Shown here piece by piece: positions 63,301 through 64,000 of a stretch of DNA of 64,000 nucleotides (position 1 is its first letter; every line of letters begins with the position of its first letter). Source of the stretch: Bursaphelenchus xylophilus (taxonomy: Eukaryota > Nematoda > Chromadorea > Rhabditida > Aphelenchoididae); contig CAJFCV020000001.1 of the NCBI GenBank assembly GCA_904066235.2, forward strand, positions 11,465,291 to 11,529,290, read 5' to 3'. Both the position numbers and the translations under genes were made by a program. A model generated the notes under the pieces. That model saw nothing but the letters and a program-made list of their open reading frames with translations. It searched no databases and had not been told where the DNA came from.

Positions 63301-64000
63301 AATTCACTCCTTCATCACTAATTCACTTTTTTTAAAACCGGTGTCTAGTATAATATCAGAGTTTTTCGCCCAGTGTCGGCGTAGTTTGATTCCAAAAAAG
63401 CTGAAACTTGCCATGCTAAAATCTCAGGCGATTAGCTTTCGAATGGTGTATGTCTTGTCAATTCACTCCTTCATCACTAATTCACTTTTTTTAAAACCGG
63501 TGTCTAGTATAATATCAGAGTTTTTCGCCCAGTGTCGGCGTAGTTTGATTCCAAAAAAGCTGAAACTTGCCATGCTAAAATCTCAGGCGATTAGCTTTCG
63601 AATGGTGTATGTCTTGTCAATTCACTCCTTCATCACTAATTCACTTTTTTTAAAACCGGTGTCTAGTATAATATCAGAGTTTTTCGCCCAGTGTCGGCGT
63701 AGTTTGATTCCAAAAAAGCTGAAACTTGCCATGCTAAAATCTCAGGCGATTAGCTTTCGAATGGTGTATGTCTTGTCAATTCACTCCTTCATCACTAATT
63801 CACCTTTTTTCAAAACCGGTGTCTAGTATAATATCAGAGTGTTTCGCCCAGTGTCGGCGTAGTTTGATTCCAAAAATGCTGAAACTTGCCATGCTAAAAT
63901 CTCAGGCGATTAGCTTTCGAATGGTGTATGTCTTGTCAATTCACTCCTTCATCACTAATTCACTTTTTTTAAAACCGGTGTCTAGTATAATATCAGAGTT

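Larger units (their letters stand above)
29666..64000 (+). repeat. Satellite array 3 (about 215 units, continues past the window)
   Basis: The same 159/160-bp monomer without interruption for 34.3 kb, reaching the end of the window in mid-monomer. It starts with the same diverged edge series as arrays 1 and 2, then homogenises. Linked positions define haplotypes: GAGTTTTT + GTGTCGGCG + CCAAAAAAGCTG (K type), GAGTGTTT + GTGTGGGCG + CCAAAAATGCTG (M type), and units with TTGGCATGCTAAAACC (G type). Units with CACCAATTCACC follow the G type. From about 38 kb on these alternate in a patterned way. No gene, transposon or unrelated insertion was seen inside. Confidence 0.97.

Noticed and set aside
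14310..63826. Dozens of long open frames in the satellite as a repeat-protein family
   Set aside because: They arise because one frame of a 159-bp monomer has no stop. T8 monomers break them constantly, there is no promoter, signal peptide or splice context, and starts are just a Met inside each monomer.
12751..64000. CRISPR array
   Set aside because: The 159-bp units are contiguous and similar along their whole length; there are no short repeats with unique spacers, no cas genes, and the genome is eukaryotic.
12751..64000. CENP-B box in the satellite
   Set aside because: TTCGAATGG resembles the start of the box, but the required downstream A and CGGG are absent on both strands.
1..64000. 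tRNA, rRNA genes or telomeric repeats
   Set aside because: No cloverleaf with the expected A and B boxes, no rRNA-like segment and no tandem TTAGGC was seen on either strand.

Overview
The window is nuclear DNA of a nematode: AT-rich sequence, very short introns with TTTCAG/TTTTAG acceptors, no bacterial-type operons, and recognisable animal genes (dynein heavy chain, nicastrin). The dominant feature is a head-to-tail satellite with a 159/160-bp monomer that carries one CCGG (MspI) site in most units. From memory this is the MspI satellite of the pinewood nematode Bursaphelenchus xylophilus: the published diagnostic forward primer, as I recall it, matches every typical monomer starting just inside the CCGG, and the reverse primer matches with about one mismatch. 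B. xylophilus or a very close relative is therefore the best guess. This was not checked against a database.

Layout. 1-8030: gene-poor flank with one GC-rich coiled-coil exon (minus, 667-1767) that changes frame twice, patches of decayed plus-strand coding sequence, a cluster of GC-rich hairpins (3998-4332), AT-rich dispersed-repeat-like DNA (5.3-6.3 kb) and two isolated candidate exons. 8031-8775 (plus): fragments of nicastrin, with the middle of the protein missing. 8816-12750 (minus): the last exons of a cytoplasmic-dynein heavy-chain-like gene, with an approximately 800-bp foldback element in one intron. Its upstream part is cut off exactly where satellite begins.

12751-64000: satellite array 1 (12751-18072), a second copy of the dynein fragment (18073-21125), array 2 (21126-26612), a third copy (26613-29665), and array 3 (29666 to beyond the window end). 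The three dynein copies are essentially identical over 3,053 bp; I saw one substitution. They recur at 8,375 and 8,540 bp, so a unit of gene fragment plus about 5.3-5.5 kb of satellite was duplicated in tandem very recently. Copies 2 and 3 lost the 3' exons at a satellite-to-exon junction. Only copy 1 keeps the normal 3' end.

Nothing here looks like an operon or a cooperating gene set. The picture is the edge of a large satellite array that has trapped, truncated and multiplied a piece of a motor-protein gene, next to other broken genes. The array itself has at least two linked monomer haplotypes, an 8-monomer higher-order pattern, diverged edge monomers beside each dynein fragment, and one orphan block of edge monomers at about 36.3-36.9 kb.
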